Source: a virus. From it: DNA of 31,530 bases. The notes beneath the pieces are model-generated. The model worked only from the letters and a program-made list of their open reading frames with translations. It made no database searches and had not been told where the DNA came from. The stretch is taken from positions 1-31,530 of the IMG/VR virus record IMGVR_UViG_3300047276_000632; one strand, written 5' to 3'. Every line of letters starts with the position of its first letter. The stretch's first letter is position 1. A program made the translations under genes and the position numbers. Of this stretch, positions 31,382-31,530 are shown one piece after another.

Positions 31382-31530
31382 GTTTTGCCTCATGTCGCCG
31401 GACGCGTTGCCCATAGAGTTTTTCACCAAGCTGTCGGATCAGCTCACGCTCCGGCCAACTTAACCGTTCATCATCCTCGGATATGACAAGAACGCGCTGC
31501 TCGCGCCAACCCAATTGCTTAACCAACTCA
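31374..31530 (-). CDS. Incomplete gene entering from the right edge (C-terminal 52 residues)
   Basis: A frame open from the right edge ends at a TGA (31374-31376), eight bases into the DUF6362-like gene. The visible end, ELVKQLGWREQRVLVISEDDERLSWPERELIRQLGEKLYGQRVRRHEAKHE, has the composition of a real coding sequence and the overlap fits the operon style. Too little is present to name a family. Confidence 0.6.
   Translation of the reverse strand, partial: ELVKQLGWREQRVLVISEDDERLSWPERELIRQLGEKLYGQRVRRHEAKHE

Overview
The window is most of the late (packaging, head and tail) module of a siphovirus-type prophage or phage with lambda-like organisation. The GC-rich sequence, the codon use and the kinds of phage proteins present (TipJ-type tip protein, DUF1833, DUF2190, DUF6441, DUF3489 neighbours) suggest an alphaproteobacterial host; that is an inference from gene content, and no host marker gene is present. 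No integrase, att site, tRNA, rRNA or CRISPR array was seen, so neither phage end is inside the window.

Almost all structural genes lie on the minus strand and read from right to left. In transcription order: an incomplete gene at the right edge, a DUF6362-like gene (30938-31381), a ParB-domain/DNA methyltransferase fusion (28173-29408), small terminase (26576-27121), large terminase (24607-26628), gpW-like joiner (24401-24610), portal (22917-24401), a prohead protease/major capsid fusion (20334-22283), a DUF2190 capsid cement protein, a membrane-anchored coiled-coil protein, head-tail joining and tail-completion genes (18598-19601), tail terminator-like (17386-17808), tail tube (16378-17328), two tail chaperone-like genes, the tape measure (12530-15709), two minor tail genes (10867-11687), an NlpC/P60 peptidase (10006-10455), the tip protein (5895-10016), two further tail proteins and a tail fibre (3133-4197). 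Many of these genes are joined by ATGA stop/start overlaps, so they are probably translated as coupled units.

Into the junctions between these conserved genes are set small accessory cassettes, mostly on the plus strand: a Fic enzyme (29721-30782) preceded by GGGTGT iterons, a DUF3489 gene with a small partner (27221-28183), mazEF (22349-22910), higBA (17867-18504) and an orphan Phd antitoxin (10588-10839). A second higBA-like pair lies on the minus strand, with a toxin broken by an in-frame amber codon (12095-12391). Several have their own promoters with palindromic operators.

The most notable region is the distal end of the late operon (1-4197). The tail fibre ends in an alternating Asn/Asp-Cys tail with ten cysteines in its last 28 residues. 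It is followed immediately by a 294-residue protein of unknown function with an Ig-like C-terminus, then by two consecutive radical SAM enzymes that both carry complete or near-complete SPASM cysteine motifs. SPASM radical SAM enzymes are known maturases of cysteine-rich peptides. The arrangement suggests that the phage post-translationally modifies the cysteine-rich tip of its own tail fibre. This is an inference from gene order and motifs and has not been demonstrated.
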